From Sphingosinithalassobacter sp. CS137 (GTDB lineage: Bacteria > Pseudomonadota > Alphaproteobacteria > Sphingomonadales > Sphingomonadaceae): DNA of 64,000 nt. This document shows, piece after piece, positions 8,889-21,033 of the stretch. Numbering within the stretch: the first letter of the stretch is position 1; each line of letters begins with the position of its first letter. The stretch spans positions 1,394,501 to 1,458,500 of the forward strand of contig NZ_CP060494.1 in the NCBI RefSeq assembly GCF_014334115.1, given 5' to 3'. The notes under the pieces are model-generated. The model saw nothing but the letters and a program-made list of their open reading frames with translations, was not told the DNA's origin and ran no database searches. Both the position numbers and the translations under genes were made by a program.

Positions 8889-9454
8889 CACAGGCGGCAA
8901 TCCTCTGCGACGCGCAACACCTCGGCCCAGGCCGGGATCACCAGCGGCCGCATGGTCGCGGTCTCGACGATGAAGCGGCCACGGCTGAACCCCATCGCGT
9001 CGAGCACCGGATCGCGCGGATCGAGCGCCACCGCCAGATAGTCGGGCTCACCGCCGGTCGGCAGCGCAGTCATCGGCTGCAGCATGCTGGAAGTGCGGAT
9101 CGTGAGCGGCAGCCCGCCTGCCCCCGCCGTGCCGCGGCGCGAGAGATAGACGCGCCCCGCCGCGCGATCGCAGCGGATGGTGAGTTCGGCATCACCGCCA
9201 GGCTGGCCATAGAGTGCGACGCTGCCCCGCTCGTCGCGACGATAGTCCCAGGTGCCGGGAGTGAGCGCCCAGTCGCGCCAGTCGCCGGTCGGCAGATCGG
9301 CGACCGGGGCGGGCGCAGGCGCAGGCGCCGGGGCGGGCACCGGCACAGGCGGTGCCGAGGGGGGAATCACCGTCGGCGAACAGCCGGTGCAGGTCACCAA
9401 GGCGACGATCGAGGCAGCGGCGGCGAGGCCGACGGAGGGAAACAGACGGCGCAT
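8888..9454 (-). CDS. putative lipoprotein, first copy of a tandem pair
   Basis: A 188-residue predicted lipoprotein with a signal ending VTCTGC. A (Pro-Ala)n linker of about 20 residues leads into the domain shared with the following gene. The shared core has TPGTW-x-Y/F-R, L-x-IRCD-x-x-x-G-x-V and a C-terminal RFIVETATMRPLVIPAWAEVLRV, which ends in a single Cys just before the terminus (AEDCRL), like the partner's GGCVEG. The conserved RCD and terminal Cys could form a disulfide. The ATG at 9454 is chosen because the signal peptide begins there. Confidence 0.75.
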   Translation of the reverse strand: MRRLFPSVGLAAAASIVALVTCTGCSPTVIPPSAPPVPVPAPAPAPAPAPVADLPTGDWRDWALTPGTWDYRRDERGSVALYGQPGGDAELTIRCDRAAGRVYLSRRGTAGAGGLPLTIRTSSMLQPMTALPTGGEPDYLAVALDPRDPVLDAMGFSRGRFIVETATMRPLVIPAWAEVLRVAEDCRL

Positions 9455-9497
9455 GGCGTGCCTTATGCGCGATCCGCCCGCGCCGCTCAACACGCGA

Positions 9498-9920
9498 TCA
9501 GGCGCTTTTGATATGCAACCGCTTCAGATGCGGATGGAGCACCGCCTCCTCCATCGCGATGCACGCGGCGAGCTGGCTCAGAACCAGCCGCGTTTCCGCC
9601 TGAAATTCCCGCCATTCGCGCGTGATCCGGGCCACCGGCCACTGCTGGACATAGCGGCGGAAGCTCTCGGCGGTTTCCCCATGCTCCTGGCGGAACCGCC
9701 ACGCGGCAGCGATTGCGGCTCCATCGCCCGAAACGACCAGCCGTTCATAGACCTGGCGATCGCCGTTCGCGCAATGGTCGAGCAGCGCGGCTGCCATGTT
9801 CCAGCGGACAGCCGCCACGGCTGCCGCATCGGGCACGGCCGCATCGACGATGCGCGCCAGACGCGCGGCAGCGTCCTCAAGCTCCCGATGTTCGAAAAAA
9901 TGCTTCTCAATCAGTTGCAT
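9498..9920 (-). CDS. hemerythrin-like domain protein
   Basis: A 140-residue, all-helical cytoplasmic protein. MQLIEKHFFEHRELE at the N-terminus and AMEEAVLHPHLKRL at the C-terminus resemble the first and last helices of HHE cation-binding (hemerythrin) domains, with His and Glu as possible diiron ligands. The central RWNMAAALLDHCANGDRQVYERL could supply the middle ligands. It is clearly paralogous to the protein at 53117-53743. The ATG at 9920 is preferred over an in-frame start 33 bases upstream because the helix begins there. Oxygen or iron sensing is a guess from the family. Confidence 0.7.
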   Translation of the reverse strand: MQLIEKHFFEHRELEDAAARLARIVDAAVPDAAAVAAVRWNMAAALLDHCANGDRQVYERLVVSGDGAAIAAAWRFRQEHGETAESFRRYVQQWPVARITREWREFQAETRLVLSQLAACIAMEEAVLHPHLKRLHIKSA

Positions 9921-10003
9921 AAATCCCCGCACGGCTTGGTTCGTCCCAAGCATCGCGGGGCTGAATGAGTCCTTAAGAAGAGGCGAAAAAGGCTATGCGC
10001 GGA

Positions 10004-12193
10004 TCAGCGCCGGCCACTGCCGAACTTGCGCTGGACCTTGCCATAGCGCGTCTTGCGGGTGCCCGGCTTTCCTTCGTTGGAACGACCCATGACCGGCGCC
10101 TTATGCTCGCCGGCGGGCAGCCCGAGTTCCTCATTCTCGAGGCTGCGGATCTGGTCGCGCAATCGGCCCGCCTCCTCAAATTCGAGATTGGCGGCCGCAT
10201 CGCGCATCTTCTTCTCCAGCTCCTCGATATAGGCGCGCAGATTATGGCCCACCATGTGCGGCCGATCCGCGTCGATCTCGACGGTAACCTGATCCTTGCT
10301 GGAGACATGGGCGATGATGTCGCCGATGTTCTTCTTCACCGTTTCCGGCGTGATGCCGTGCTCGGCATTATACGCTTCCTGCTTCTCGCGGCGGCGGCTG
10401 GTTTCGCCTAGCGCGCGCTCCATGCTGCCGGTCATCCGGTCGGCATAGAGGATCACCCGCCCCTCGACGTTGCGGGCGGCGCGGCCGATTGTCTGGATCA
10501 GCGAGGTCTCCGAACGCAGGAATCCTTCTTTGTCGGCGTCGAGGATCGCCACCAGCCCGCATTCGGGGATGTCGAGCCCCTCGCGCAGCAGGTTGATGCC
10601 GATCAGCACGTCATAGACGCCCATCCGCAGGTCGCGGATCAGCTCGATCCGCTCCAGCGTCTCGACGTCCGAGTGCATGTAGCGGACCTTGATGCCGGCT
10701 TCGTGCATATATTCGGTGAGGTCTTCGGCCATGCGCTTGGTGAGCGTGGTCACCAGTGTACGATAGCCTTTGGCGGCAGTGGCGCGGCACTCCTGGATCA
10801 GGTCCTGGACCTGCTCCTCGACGGGCCGGATTTCCACCGGCGGATCGATCAGCCCGGTGGGCCGGATCACCTGTTCGACGAATACGCCGCCGGTCTGCTC
10901 CATTTCCCAGCCGCCGGGCGTCGCCGAGACGCTGACCGTCTGCGGGCGCATCGCATCCCATTCGTTGAACCGCAGCGGGCGATTGTCGATGCAGCTGGGA
11001 AGGCGGAAGCCGTGTTCGGCCAGCGTGATCTTGCGGCGGTGGTCGCCGCGCGCCATCGCGCCGATCTGCGGCACGGTCTGATGGCTTTCGTCGACGAACA
11101 ACAGCGCGTTTTCGGGAAGATATTCGAACAGAGTCGGCGGTGGCTCGCCGGGCAGGCGGCCGGTGAGGAAGCGGCTGTAATTCTCGATTCCCGCGCAGCT
11201 TCCGGTTGCGGCGATCATCTCGAGGTCGAAATTCGTGCGCTGCTCCAGCCGCTGCGCCTCGAGCAGCCTGCCCTCGATCTCCAGCTCCTTCAGCCGCTCG
11301 GCAAGCTCGTGCTTGATCGCCTCCATCGCTTGCTTGAGCGTCGGACCGGGCGTGACATGGTGCGAATTGGCATAGACGCGGATGTGGTCGAGAGTGGCCA
11401 CCTTGGCACCAGTGAGCGGATCGAACTCGACGATCTCCTCAATATCGTCGCCGAAGAAAGACACGCGCCAGGCGGTGTCTTCATAATGCGAGGGGAAGAT
11501 TTCGAGGCTGTCGCCGCGCACGCGGAAGGTGCCGCGCACGAAAGCGGCCTCGTTGCGCTTGTATTGCAGCGCGACGAGCTTGCGGATGATCTCGCGCTGA
11601 TCGACCACCTGCCCCTTCTTCAAGTCGAAGATCATCGCCGAATAGGTTTCGACCGAGCCAATGCCATAGAGGCAGGACACCGATGCAACGATCAGCACGT
11701 CGTCACGCTCGAGCAGCGCGCGCGTCGCCGAATGGCGCATCCGATCGATCGCCTCGTTGATCGAGCTTTCCTTCTCGATATAGGTGTCGGTGCGCGGGAC
11801 GTACGCCTCCGGCTGGTAATAGTCGTAATAGCTGACGAAATATTCGACCGCATTTTCGGGGAAGAAGCTCTTGAACTCGCCATAGAGCTGCGCGGCGAGG
11901 ATCTTGTTCGGCGCGAGCACCAGCGCGGGGCGCTGAAGCGCCTCGATCACCTTGGCCATGGTGAAGGTCTTGCCGGAGCCCGTGACGCCCAGCAGCACCT
12001 GATCGCGCTCGCCCGCGCGGGCCTGTTCGACCAGCTCCGGGATCGCGGTGCGCTGGTCGCCCGAGGGCTCATAATCGGAGATGAGCTTGAACTTCTTGCC
12101 GCCCTCGGCCTTCTCGGGCCGCTGCGGGCGATGCGGAACGAAGCTCTCGCCGGTTTCCGGCTCGTCGAGGGTGGTGCGAATCTGGATTGCCAT
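10004..12193 (-). CDS. uvrB: excinuclease ABC subunit B
   Basis: The damage-verifying helicase-like subunit of nucleotide excision repair, acting with UvrA and UvrC. It has 729 residues. The P-loop GVTGSGKT is at 69-76, about 30 residues later than in E. coli because of an N-terminal extension rich in charged residues. The damage-probing beta-hairpin [20 protein letters not shown], the Walker B variant DESHQT, a helicase C domain and a C-terminal UVR motif ([22 protein letters not shown]) are all present. An open frame continues upstream to 12664, but MAIQIRTTL at 12193 is the natural start. It is divergent from the DUF3617 lipoprotein gene; I see no GTTC-N7-GTTC SOS box in the 118-bp gap. 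Confidence 0.97.
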   Translation of the reverse strand: MAIQIRTTLDEPETGESFVPHRPQRPEKAEGGKKFKLISDYEPSGDQRTAIPELVEQARAGERDQVLLGVTGSGKTFTMAKVIEALQRPALVLAPNKILAAQLYGEFKSFFPENAVEYFVSYYDYYQPEAYVPRTDTYIEKESSINEAIDRMRHSATRALLERDDVLIVASVSCLYGIGSVETYSAMIFDLKKGQVVDQREIIRKLVALQYKRNEAAFVRGTFRVRGDSLEIFPSHYEDTAWRVSFFGDDIEEIVEFDPLTGAKVATLDHIRVYANSHHVTPGPTLKQAMEAIKHELAERLKELEIEGRLLEAQRLEQRTNFDLEMIAATGSCAGIENYSRFLTGRLPGEPPPTLFEYLPENALLFVDESHQTVPQIGAMARGDHRRKITLAEHGFRLPSCIDNRPLRFNEWDAMRPQTVSVSATPGGWEMEQTGGVFVEQVIRPTGLIDPPVEIRPVEEQVQDLIQECRATAAKGYRTLVTTLTKRMAEDLTEYMHEAGIKVRYMHSDVETLERIELIRDLRMGVYDVLIGINLLREGLDIPECGLVAILDADKEGFLRSETSLIQTIGRAARNVEGRVILYADRMTGSMERALGETSRRREKQEAYNAEHGITPETVKKNIGDIIAHVSSKDQVTVEIDADRPHMVGHNLRAYIEELEKKMRDAAANLEFEEAGRLRDQIRSLENEELGLPAGEHKAPVMGRSNEGKPGTRKTRYGKVQRKFGSGRR

Positions 12194-12311
12194 CGCAGGC
12201 GAATATGGGTCCGGCGGCGCCGTACGCAAAGGAGCGTCGCAGCGATATCGGATTGCCTTGCCGCGCCGCAACCGGCAGGGATGCGGCGAAAGAAATACAA
12301 GGGGAATTCGG

Positions 12312-12887
12312 ATGCAGCGTTTGATCCTGGTTTCGGCGGCGGCACTCGCGCTCGCGGCGTGCGGCGGAGCGGACAGCACCGAGGAAACCGCCGCCGCCAC
12401 CGGCGAGGTCTCGGTGACCAATGCCACCGCCGAGCAAGTGGCGGCGCAGGTCCAGGCGGCGCGGACCCGCAGTCCGATGCAGGCCGGCCAATGGGAGCAG
12501 CAGCTCGAGATCGTCTCTGTCGAGCTGCCCGGCGTGCCCGAAGGTCCGCAGCGGACGATGGCCGAGCAGATGGCGAACGCCGGCGCGCGTACGGTGAACC
12601 GCTGCGTAACCGAGGAAGAGGCCAATCGCGTCAATCTCGACGCGCTGGGCGGCGTCGGGCGCAACTGTTTCTACCATCGGCTGCGCATCGCCGATGGCGA
12701 GATCGATGCGCGCTTCACCTGCACCACGCCGGGCGGCGACACGGTGGAAAGCACCATGGACGGAAAGCTGGCCGGAGATGAAATGGACCTGACGATCGAT
12801 TCGTCGACCGAGCTGGCGAACACCCCCGGATCGATCGACATGAAGCTACGGATCAGCGGCCGGCGGACCGGGGACTGCCCGGCCTGA
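12312..12887 (+). CDS. DUF3617 family lipoprotein
   Basis: A 191-residue predicted lipoprotein with signal LALAAC and lipidated Cys17. The domain resembles DUF3617: [18 protein letters not shown] at its start, two paired cysteines (NRCVTEEEA and GRNCFYHRL), and a C-terminal [13 protein letters not shown]. The four cysteines suggest disulfides and hence a periplasmic location. RBS AAGGGGA lies eight bases before the ATG. Its role is unknown; DUF3617 proteins are common and often multi-copy in sphingomonads. Confidence 0.8.
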   Translation: MQRLILVSAAALALAACGGADSTEETAAATGEVSVTNATAEQVAAQVQAARTRSPMQAGQWEQQLEIVSVELPGVPEGPQRTMAEQMANAGARTVNRCVTEEEANRVNLDALGGVGRNCFYHRLRIADGEIDARFTCTTPGGDTVESTMDGKLAGDEMDLTIDSSTELANTPGSIDMKLRISGRRTGDCPA

Positions 12888-12892
12888 ACGCG

Positions 12893-15686
<2,794 letters not shown>

Positions 15687-15824
15687 TGCTTTTTTGCAAC
15701 GCAACAGAACCGCTTTTCCAGCGCGTGAATACTGTCACGTAAGCGACATAATCGGGGGGCATTGGCGCCGGCGGACGGTGCAAAGCACCGCGGATACAAT
15801 TGCAGCCGCACCGAAAGGAAGACC

Positions 15825-18263
15825 ATGCGCACCAAGCTTTTCGCTGGCGTGGCGTTCGCCGCGCTCTTCACTCCCGCCGCCGCATTCGCGCAGTCGGCGG
15901 GCTCCATCGAATTCGGCGGCGATGACATCGTCGTTTCGGGCGTCCGCGCGACCGACGTCGGCGGCATCGACGTTCCGACCGAGCCCAAGGCGAAGGTCGA
16001 GATCGAGCGCGAGCTGATCCTGCGCCAGCGCCCCGGCCAGACGATCAACGACACGATCAACCTGGTGCCCGGCGTCAACTTCCAGAACAACGATCCCTGG
16101 GGCTCGCAGGGCGGCACCTTCACCATCCGCGGCTTCGACGGCGGCCGCGTCTCGCAGACGATCGACGGCATCCCGCTGAACGATTCGGGCGGCTATGCGC
16201 TGTACACCAACCAGCAGCAGGACCCCGAGACGCTCGCCTCGGTGAACGTCAACCTCGGCTCGACCGACGTCGACAGCCCCACCGCCTCGGCCGTCGGCGG
16301 CACCGTCAACATCCGCACCCGCGTCCCCGGTGACGAGCTGGGCGCCATGGTCGCCGCGACCTACGGCAACATCCTGGCCGAAGGCTCGGGCGATCGTCCG
16401 TTCAACCGCATTTTCGGCATGATCGACACCGGCGATCTGACGGGCATGGGCACCAAGGCGTTCTTCTCGGCCTCCTATGCGCATGCGGAAAGCGCCTTCA
16501 ACAACTATGGCGTGACCGAAAAGCAGCAGTACAACGGCCGTATCTATCAGGAACTGGGCGCCAACGGCGACTATATCTCGGTTGCGGGCCACTATAACGA
16601 GAACCGCAACAACTTCTTCGGTTCGAACTTCCGCCTGTCGGGTTTCCCGACCGAAGGCGAAGGCCGCTTCTACGACATCAACTATCCGTGCCAGATCGAC
16701 GCGCCGCAGACCGGCGTCGCCGACTCGACGAACAGCTGCGGCACCGAATTCGACCGTCGCTACAACCCTTCGAACACCGGCAACATCCGCGGTTCGTCGC
16801 GCTTCACTCTGTCGGACGGCCTGATCCTGACGGTCGAGCCGAGCTTCCAATATGTGAAGGCGAATGGCGGCGGCGTCACCTCGGCGCGCGAAGGCGGTTA
16901 CACCGTCGGCGGCGAGACGCTCTATGGCTACATCGGCAACCGCTACTACTTCGGCCGTGACCTGAACGGCGACGGCGACGTGCTCGATACCGGCACCAGC
17001 TCGTCGGCGGGCGTGCTGCTCACCAACCCGAGCCAGACCCAGACGCGCCGCTATGGTGTGATCGCCGGCCTGTCCTATGAGCTGAACGCCGACAATCGGG
17101 TTCGCGTGATCTACACCTTCGATCGCGCCAAGCATCGCCAGACGGGCCAGCTGGGCTTCGTCGCCCGGAATGGCGAACCCTTTGACGTTTTCCCGGTCAA
17201 CGATCCGGTGCTCGACGCGAACGGCGAAGCGGTCCAGAAGCGCAACCGCCTGTCCTACGCCACGCTGCACCAGGTGGCCGCCGACTATCGCGGCAACTTC
17301 TTCGACGACGCGCTGACGGTCCGCCTCGGCCTGCGCGCGCCGTTCTTCTCGCGCGATCTGACCAACTATTGCTTCACCACCTCGTCGGAGGGCTTCGTCG
17401 ACTGCGTCAGCAGCGGTTCGGAAGCGGCCTATGCCGCGGCCAACCCGAACTATGCGCCGCCGCAGAGCCGCTACTTCGAATATGACAAGCTGCTGCCGAA
17501 CGTCGGCTTCACCTACAACTTCACTCCGGCGGCCTCGGTCTTCGGCAGCTACTCGCAGGGTCTCGGCGTCCCCGGCACCGACCAGCTCTACGACAGCTTC
17601 TACTTCCCCGACGGCACGGCCGATGCGCGTCCGGACCCGGAGACGACCGACAACTTCGACCTTGGCGTGCGCTATCAGACCGGCCGCGTCCAGGCGCAGC
17701 TCGTCGGCTGGTTCACGCGTTTCGACAACCGTATCTCGACCACCTATGACCCGGTGCTGGACCAGACGTTCACCAGCAACCTCGGCCCGGTCGAGAAGTA
17801 CGGCGTCGACGCCAACATCGCCTTCCGTCCGGTTCCGTCGCTCCTGCTCTATGTGTTCGGTTCGTACCTGCACTCGGAGATCAAGGAAGACGTGCCGACC
17901 GACGGTGGGGTCCTCGAGACCGCCGGGAAGTTCGAAAGCGACACGCCCGAATATTCGTTTGGCGGCCGCGTCCAGGGCACCTTCGGCGATCTCGACATCG
18001 GCGCGCAGGTGAAGCACACCGGCCCGCGCTGGGTGAACGACATCAACACCGTGCAGATCGACGGCTACACGCTGGTCGACCTCGACGTGCGCTACTCGCT
18101 GGCGTCGGCGGGTCTGGAGCAGACCTACCTCCAGCTGAACGTCAACAACCTGTTCGACGAGCTGTACATCGGCAGCATCAACTCCGATCTGACGCAGACG
18201 AACCCGTTCGTGAACATCGGTTCGCCGCGTTCGATCAGCGCGTCGCTGATCGTCGGCTTCTAA
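15825..18263 (+). CDS. TonB-dependent outer-membrane receptor
   Basis: An 812-residue outer-membrane beta-barrel importer energised by TonB-ExbBD. It has a classic signal peptide cleaved after AAAFA, a possible TonB box in DDIVVSGVRA, and a plug domain with TINDTINLVPGVNF, GGTFTIRGFDGGRV and the conserved GTVNIRTR. The barrel ends in the required terminal aromatic (SASLIVGF). RBS GAAAGGA precedes the ATG. The substrate cannot be read from sequence; it could be a siderophore, a plant carbohydrate or another ligand. Codon use is strongly biased to highly expressed choices (AAC, GGC, ATC), unlike several neighbours, which suggests an abundant protein. Confidence 0.92.
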   Translation: MRTKLFAGVAFAALFTPAAAFAQSAGSIEFGGDDIVVSGVRATDVGGIDVPTEPKAKVEIERELILRQRPGQTINDTINLVPGVNFQNNDPWGSQGGTFTIRGFDGGRVSQTIDGIPLNDSGGYALYTNQQQDPETLASVNVNLGSTDVDSPTASAVGGTVNIRTRVPGDELGAMVAATYGNILAEGSGDRPFNRIFGMIDTGDLTGMGTKAFFSASYAHAESAFNNYGVTEKQQYNGRIYQELGANGDYISVAGHYNENRNNFFGSNFRLSGFPTEGEGRFYDINYPCQIDAPQTGVADSTNSCGTEFDRRYNPSNTGNIRGSSRFTLSDGLILTVEPSFQYVKANGGGVTSAREGGYTVGGETLYGYIGNRYYFGRDLNGDGDVLDTGTSSSAGVLLTNPSQTQTRRYGVIAGLSYELNADNRVRVIYTFDRAKHRQTGQLGFVARNGEPFDVFPVNDPVLDANGEAVQKRNRLSYATLHQVAADYRGNFFDDALTVRLGLRAPFFSRDLTNYCFTTSSEGFVDCVSSGSEAAYAAANPNYAPPQSRYFEYDKLLPNVGFTYNFTPAASVFGSYSQGLGVPGTDQLYDSFYFPDGTADARPDPETTDNFDLGVRYQTGRVQAQLVGWFTRFDNRISTTYDPVLDQTFTSNLGPVEKYGVDANIAFRPVPSLLLYVFGSYLHSEIKEDVPTDGGVLETAGKFESDTPEYSFGGRVQGTFGDLDIGAQVKHTGPRWVNDINTVQIDGYTLVDLDVRYSLASAGLEQTYLQLNVNNLFDELYIGSINSDLTQTNPFVNIGSPRSISASLIVGF

Positions 18264-18290
18264 GCCGCCGCATCTTCGGACGAACGAACG

Positions 18291-18325
18291 GCCGCCGCTC
18301 CAGCAATGGGGCGGCGGCTTTCGTT
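18291..18325 (+). terminator. terminator of the TonB receptor gene
   Basis: An 11-bp GC-rich stem, GCCGCCGCTCC (18291-18301) with GGGGCGGCGGC (18308-18318) and one G-T pair, with a six-base loop, is followed by TTTCGTTT. It lies 28 bp after the stop codon. Confidence 0.75.
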
Positions 18326-18362
18326 TGCCGTCCTGATTCGAACCGGTGTGGCGATCCGCTCT

Positions 18363-18548
18363 TGCCCATAGCGACGAATTCGGGCTCTATGGCAGACGAA
18401 TGATAACCGGAGCGGTCACAGGCACCGGACGGATGAGGATGGAGCCGGGAAGGCAGGCGCGAACGCTCGCGCGGCCCAGGCTCAGCGAGGCACCCTAGAG
18501 GTGCGGCTGCACCTGGCCGCCGCTCAGCACGAGCGGCGGCCATTTTCG
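18363..18548 (+). ncRNA. candidate structured RNA between the TonB receptor and the sensor kinase
   Basis: The 386-bp gap 18264-18649 contains a densely self-complementary stretch bounded by two terminators. In order: an 8-bp stem with one bulge (18363-18371 with 18387-18394); a nested hairpin of GAGCC and GGG pairing across GCGCGA-ACGC-TCGCGC (18442-18483); AGGTGC-GGCT-GCACCT (18499-18514); then a perfect 11-bp stem (18515-18525 with 18531-18541) followed by ATTTTCG. The U-rich tail exists only on the plus strand. It could be a free sRNA or an attenuated leader of the kinase gene that starts 100 bp later. It is not tRNA, SRP RNA, tmRNA or a riboswitch I know. Confidence 0.4.
18515..18548 (+). 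terminator. Rho-independent terminator ahead of the sensor kinase gene
   Basis: Perfect 11-bp stem GGCCGCCGCTC / GAGCGGCGGCC with a five-base loop AGCAC, followed by ATTTTCG. It lies about 100 bp upstream of the kinase ATG, with no plus-strand gene between it and the terminator of the TonB receptor. It therefore implies a separate short transcript or attenuation of kinase transcription. Confidence 0.65.
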
Positions 18549-18649
18549 TGGCGGAACAGCGCCGGCGCTCCGCCGGTTTTGCGGTGTTCGACAGCGATGA
18601 TACAACGACCGCCCGTTCCGCCGCGCCAGCAAAGACCCATCCCCCGCGC

Positions 18650-19747
18650 ATGAAGCTCGCCATCTTTTCCCGACCCTTCTTCGAACAGAAGAGCCGCGCC
18701 TTCTGGGTGCTGCAGGCGGCCGGCTGGTCGGGCTATCTGCTGCTGCGCATCGTGTCGAACATCTCGAACACCTCGCTTTCGATCGAAGGCGTGATCCGCG
18801 TGCTGATCGAATCGATCATCGGCTATTGCCTCACGCTGCTGCTCTCGACGCTCTACGGATGGTTCCGCCGGCTGCCGCGGATCACCGGAATCCTGCTCAC
18901 CATCGCCACGCTGCTGATGGCGACGATCATCTATGCCGTGCTCAATGCCTTCACCATTTCGGTGATCCGCGACGCGCTGCCGGGCATTTCGCTGAACCTG
19001 ATCCTCGGTAACATGTTCCTCAATTTCACGGTGCTGGCGGGCTGGTCGGCACTCTATTTCGCGATCAACTTCTACCTGATCGTCGAGGAGCAGATCGATC
19101 AGCTCCAGGTGCTCGAGAGCCAGGCATCGACCGCGCAGCTGGCGATGCTGCGCTACCAGCTCAATCCGCACTTCCTCTTCAACACGCTCAATTCGATCTC
19201 CACATTGGTTCTGCTCAAACAGACCGAGCGGGCCAATGTGATGCTCTCGCGCCTGTCCTCCTTCCTGCGCTACACGCTGGCGAACGAGCCCACCGCGCAT
19301 GTGACGCTTTCGCAGGAGGTGGAGACGCTGAAGCTCTATCTCGAGATCGAGAAGATGCGCTTCGACGAGCGGTTGCGGCCGCATTTCGAGATCGACCCGC
19401 GCACCGTGAAGGCGCGGCTGCCCTCGCTGCTGCTCCAGCCGCTGGTCGAGAATGCGATCAAATATGCAGTCACGCCCAAGGAGGAAGGCGCCGACATCAC
19501 CGTGACGACGCGACTCGCCGGAGAACGCGTTCATATCACCGTATCCGACACCGGCCCGGGATTGATCGAGCCGCGTTTGCGGCCGACGCTGTCGACCGGA
19601 GTGGGGCTTGCGAACATCCGCGAACGGCTGGCGCAGGCATTCGGACCGGACCACCGGTTCGAAACCCGATCGAACCCGGGAGGCGGCTTCCGCGTTGAGA
19701 TCGAGATCCCGTTCCAGTTCGAGGAACCTACACGAGAGGCAGCATGA
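18650..19747 (+). CDS. LytS/YehU-type sensor histidine kinase
   Basis: A 365-residue membrane kinase of the His_kinase (PF06580) family. About four hydrophobic segments fill residues 18-145, with no large periplasmic domain. A short coiled coil (EEQIDQLQVLESQAS) leads to the phospho-acceptor His174 in RYQLNPHFLFNTLN. The ATP lid follows: N-box LLLQPLVENAIKYAV, DTGPGL, and GVGLANIRERL. The start at 18650 is chosen because the conserved amphipathic N-terminus begins there, although the frame is open back to 18548. It shares an ATGA overlap with the response regulator gene, so the two form one system. Confidence 0.92.
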   Translation: MKLAIFSRPFFEQKSRAFWVLQAAGWSGYLLLRIVSNISNTSLSIEGVIRVLIESIIGYCLTLLLSTLYGWFRRLPRITGILLTIATLLMATIIYAVLNAFTISVIRDALPGISLNLILGNMFLNFTVLAGWSALYFAINFYLIVEEQIDQLQVLESQASTAQLAMLRYQLNPHFLFNTLNSISTLVLLKQTERANVMLSRLSSFLRYTLANEPTAHVTLSQEVETLKLYLEIEKMRFDERLRPHFEIDPRTVKARLPSLLLQPLVENAIKYAVTPKEEGADITVTTRLAGERVHITVSDTGPGLIEPRLRPTLSTGVGLANIRERLAQAFGPDHRFETRSNPGGGFRVEIEIPFQFEEPTREAA

Positions 19748-20544
19748 CCATCCGAACCATCCTCGTCGACGACGAGCCGCTCGCCATCCAGGGGCTGGAG
19801 CTGCGGCTGCAGGCCCATGAGGATGTCGAGATCGTCGACACCTGCGTGAACGGCCGCGAGGCGATTCGCTCGATCAAGACCCACAAGCCCGATCTGGTCT
19901 TCCTCGACATCCAGATGCCGGGCTTCGACGGGTTTTCCGTGGTCCAGGGGCTGATGGAAGTCGAGCCGCCGCTGTTCGTCTTCGTCACTGCCTATTCGGA
20001 CCATGCGATCCGCGCGTTCGAAGCGCAGGCGATGGACTATCTGATGAAGCCGGTCGAGGAATCGCGGCTTGCCGACACGCTCCAGCGCGTTCGCCAGCGG
20101 CTTTCCGAGCGGCGCGGCGTCGAGGAGATCGAGAAGCTGAAGGGCGTGCTCGCCGAAGTGGCGCCCGAAGCCGCCGAGACGCTGGGCGAAGGCGGCGACG
20201 GCATGGCCGCCAACCGGTTCGAAAAGCTCATCAATATCAAGGATCGCGGCCAGATCTTCCGCGTCGACGTCGACACGATCGAGCGGATCGACGCCGCCGG
20301 CGACTATATGTGCATCTACACCGGCGACAACACGCTGATCCTGCGCGAAACGATGAAGGATCTCGAGAAGCGGCTCGACCCGCGCCGGTTTCAGCGCGTC
20401 CACCGCTCGACGATCGTCAACCTCGACCTCGTTCGCCAGGTGAAGCCGCACACCAACGGCGAGTGCTTCCTGGTGCTCGATTCGGGCGCGCAGGTGAAGG
20501 TGAGCCGCAGCTATCGCGACGTGGTGGCGCGCTTCGTTCACTGA
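19744..20544 (+). CDS. LytTR-family response regulator
   Basis: A 266-residue DNA-binding partner of the preceding kinase. The receiver domain has the acidic pair Asp9/Asp10, phospho-acceptor Asp55 in LVFLDIQMPG, and Lys in DYLMKPVEE. A linker of about 45 residues, rich in Glu and Ala, leads to the LytTR domain (from about residue 165), with DAAGDYMCIYTG, RRFQRVHRSTIVNLD and a final VSRSYRDVVARF. LytTR proteins usually bind paired 9-bp direct repeats. Its target genes cannot be read here; the adjacent TonB receptor and the small membrane protein/chemoreceptor pair are possible targets by position only. Confidence 0.92.
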   Translation: MTIRTILVDDEPLAIQGLELRLQAHEDVEIVDTCVNGREAIRSIKTHKPDLVFLDIQMPGFDGFSVVQGLMEVEPPLFVFVTAYSDHAIRAFEAQAMDYLMKPVEESRLADTLQRVRQRLSERRGVEEIEKLKGVLAEVAPEAAETLGEGGDGMAANRFEKLINIKDRGQIFRVDVDTIERIDAAGDYMCIYTGDNTLILRETMKDLEKRLDPRRFQRVHRSTIVNLDLVRQVKPHTNGECFLVLDSGAQVKVSRSYRDVVARFVH

Positions 20545-20594
20545 TCGTCCGGTGACGCTAGGCGGAGTGCCGTGGCACCCGGCCGGGCGCTCGT

Positions 20595-20617
20595 GACGGG
20601 CTGCGCGAAAGCCCGTC
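20595..20617 (+). terminator. hairpin downstream of the response regulator
   Basis: Stem GACGGGCT (20595-20602) with AGCCCGTC (20610-20617) and a seven-base loop, 50 bp after the response regulator stop. It lacks a U tract, so it is at best a weak or Rho-assisted terminator. Confidence 0.35.
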
Positions 20618-20694
20618 CCGCGCGCGGCGATCACCAGTACCCGTAGGACTGCGGAGCCGCCCGCGGCGATTTTGCCCATTCTATAATGGGCTTA

Positions 20695-21033
20695 ATGCGC
20701 ACAACGTCCGTCTCGACCGTTCCTCCCGCACGGCGCCGCAAGGGCTTTGTTGTCCTCCAGGCGGTGCTGCTCGCGCTTGCGGGAGGCCTGGCCTTTCTCC
20801 CGCCCGCCCAAGGCCGCATCCTGATCGTTCCTCTCGGCACGGCGGACGCCAGCAGGGTCGCCGCCTGGGCGAGCGCCGGCGGCGCCAAGCCGGTCGATTC
20901 CGGCCCGTTCGCCGGCAGCCTGATCGTCGAGGGCGCGCGCGCCGCGCTGCTCCCCGGCGCGCTTCGCCACGGCGCGCTGCTCCTCAACACCAATCTGCCC
21001 GGCTGTTCGGGCTCATCAGAGAAACCGGCATGA
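20695..21033 (+). CDS. small membrane-anchored hypothetical protein coupled to a chemoreceptor
   Basis: 112 residues: a basic head (VPPARRRKGF), one hydrophobic segment (VVLQAVLLALAGGLAFL) as signal anchor or signal peptide, then a compact domain with ILIVPLGTADASRVAAWASAGG and a Gly/Ala-rich tail ending LNTNLPGCSGSSEKPA. No domain is recognised. An alternative in-frame ATG lies at 20686. The stop overlaps the chemoreceptor start as ATGA, so the two are translated together and may act together. Confidence 0.65.
   Translation: MRTTSVSTVPPARRRKGFVVLQAVLLALAGGLAFLPPAQGRILIVPLGTADASRVAAWASAGGAKPVDSGPFAGSLIVEGARAALLPGALRHGALLLNTNLPGCSGSSEKPA

Noticed and set aside
10673..12781. A 702-codon plus-strand open frame over uvrB
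   Set aside because: Antisense shadow of uvrB running into the DUF3617 gene in the wrong frame.
15735..18017. A 760-codon open frame antisense to the TonB receptor
   Set aside because: Low-complexity Arg/Val/Ala composition, no ribosome binding site, fully inside a clear beta-barrel gene.
18331..18345. GATTCGAACC, which resembles a reversed tRNA T-arm
   Set aside because: The flanking bases do not form a 5-bp T stem, and no acceptor, D or anticodon arms are found on either strand.
20682..20687. A perfect TATAAT just before the small anchored protein gene
   Set aside because: There is no acceptable -35 at 16-18 bases, and the element overlaps a possible start codon at 20686. A promoter is possible but not supported.
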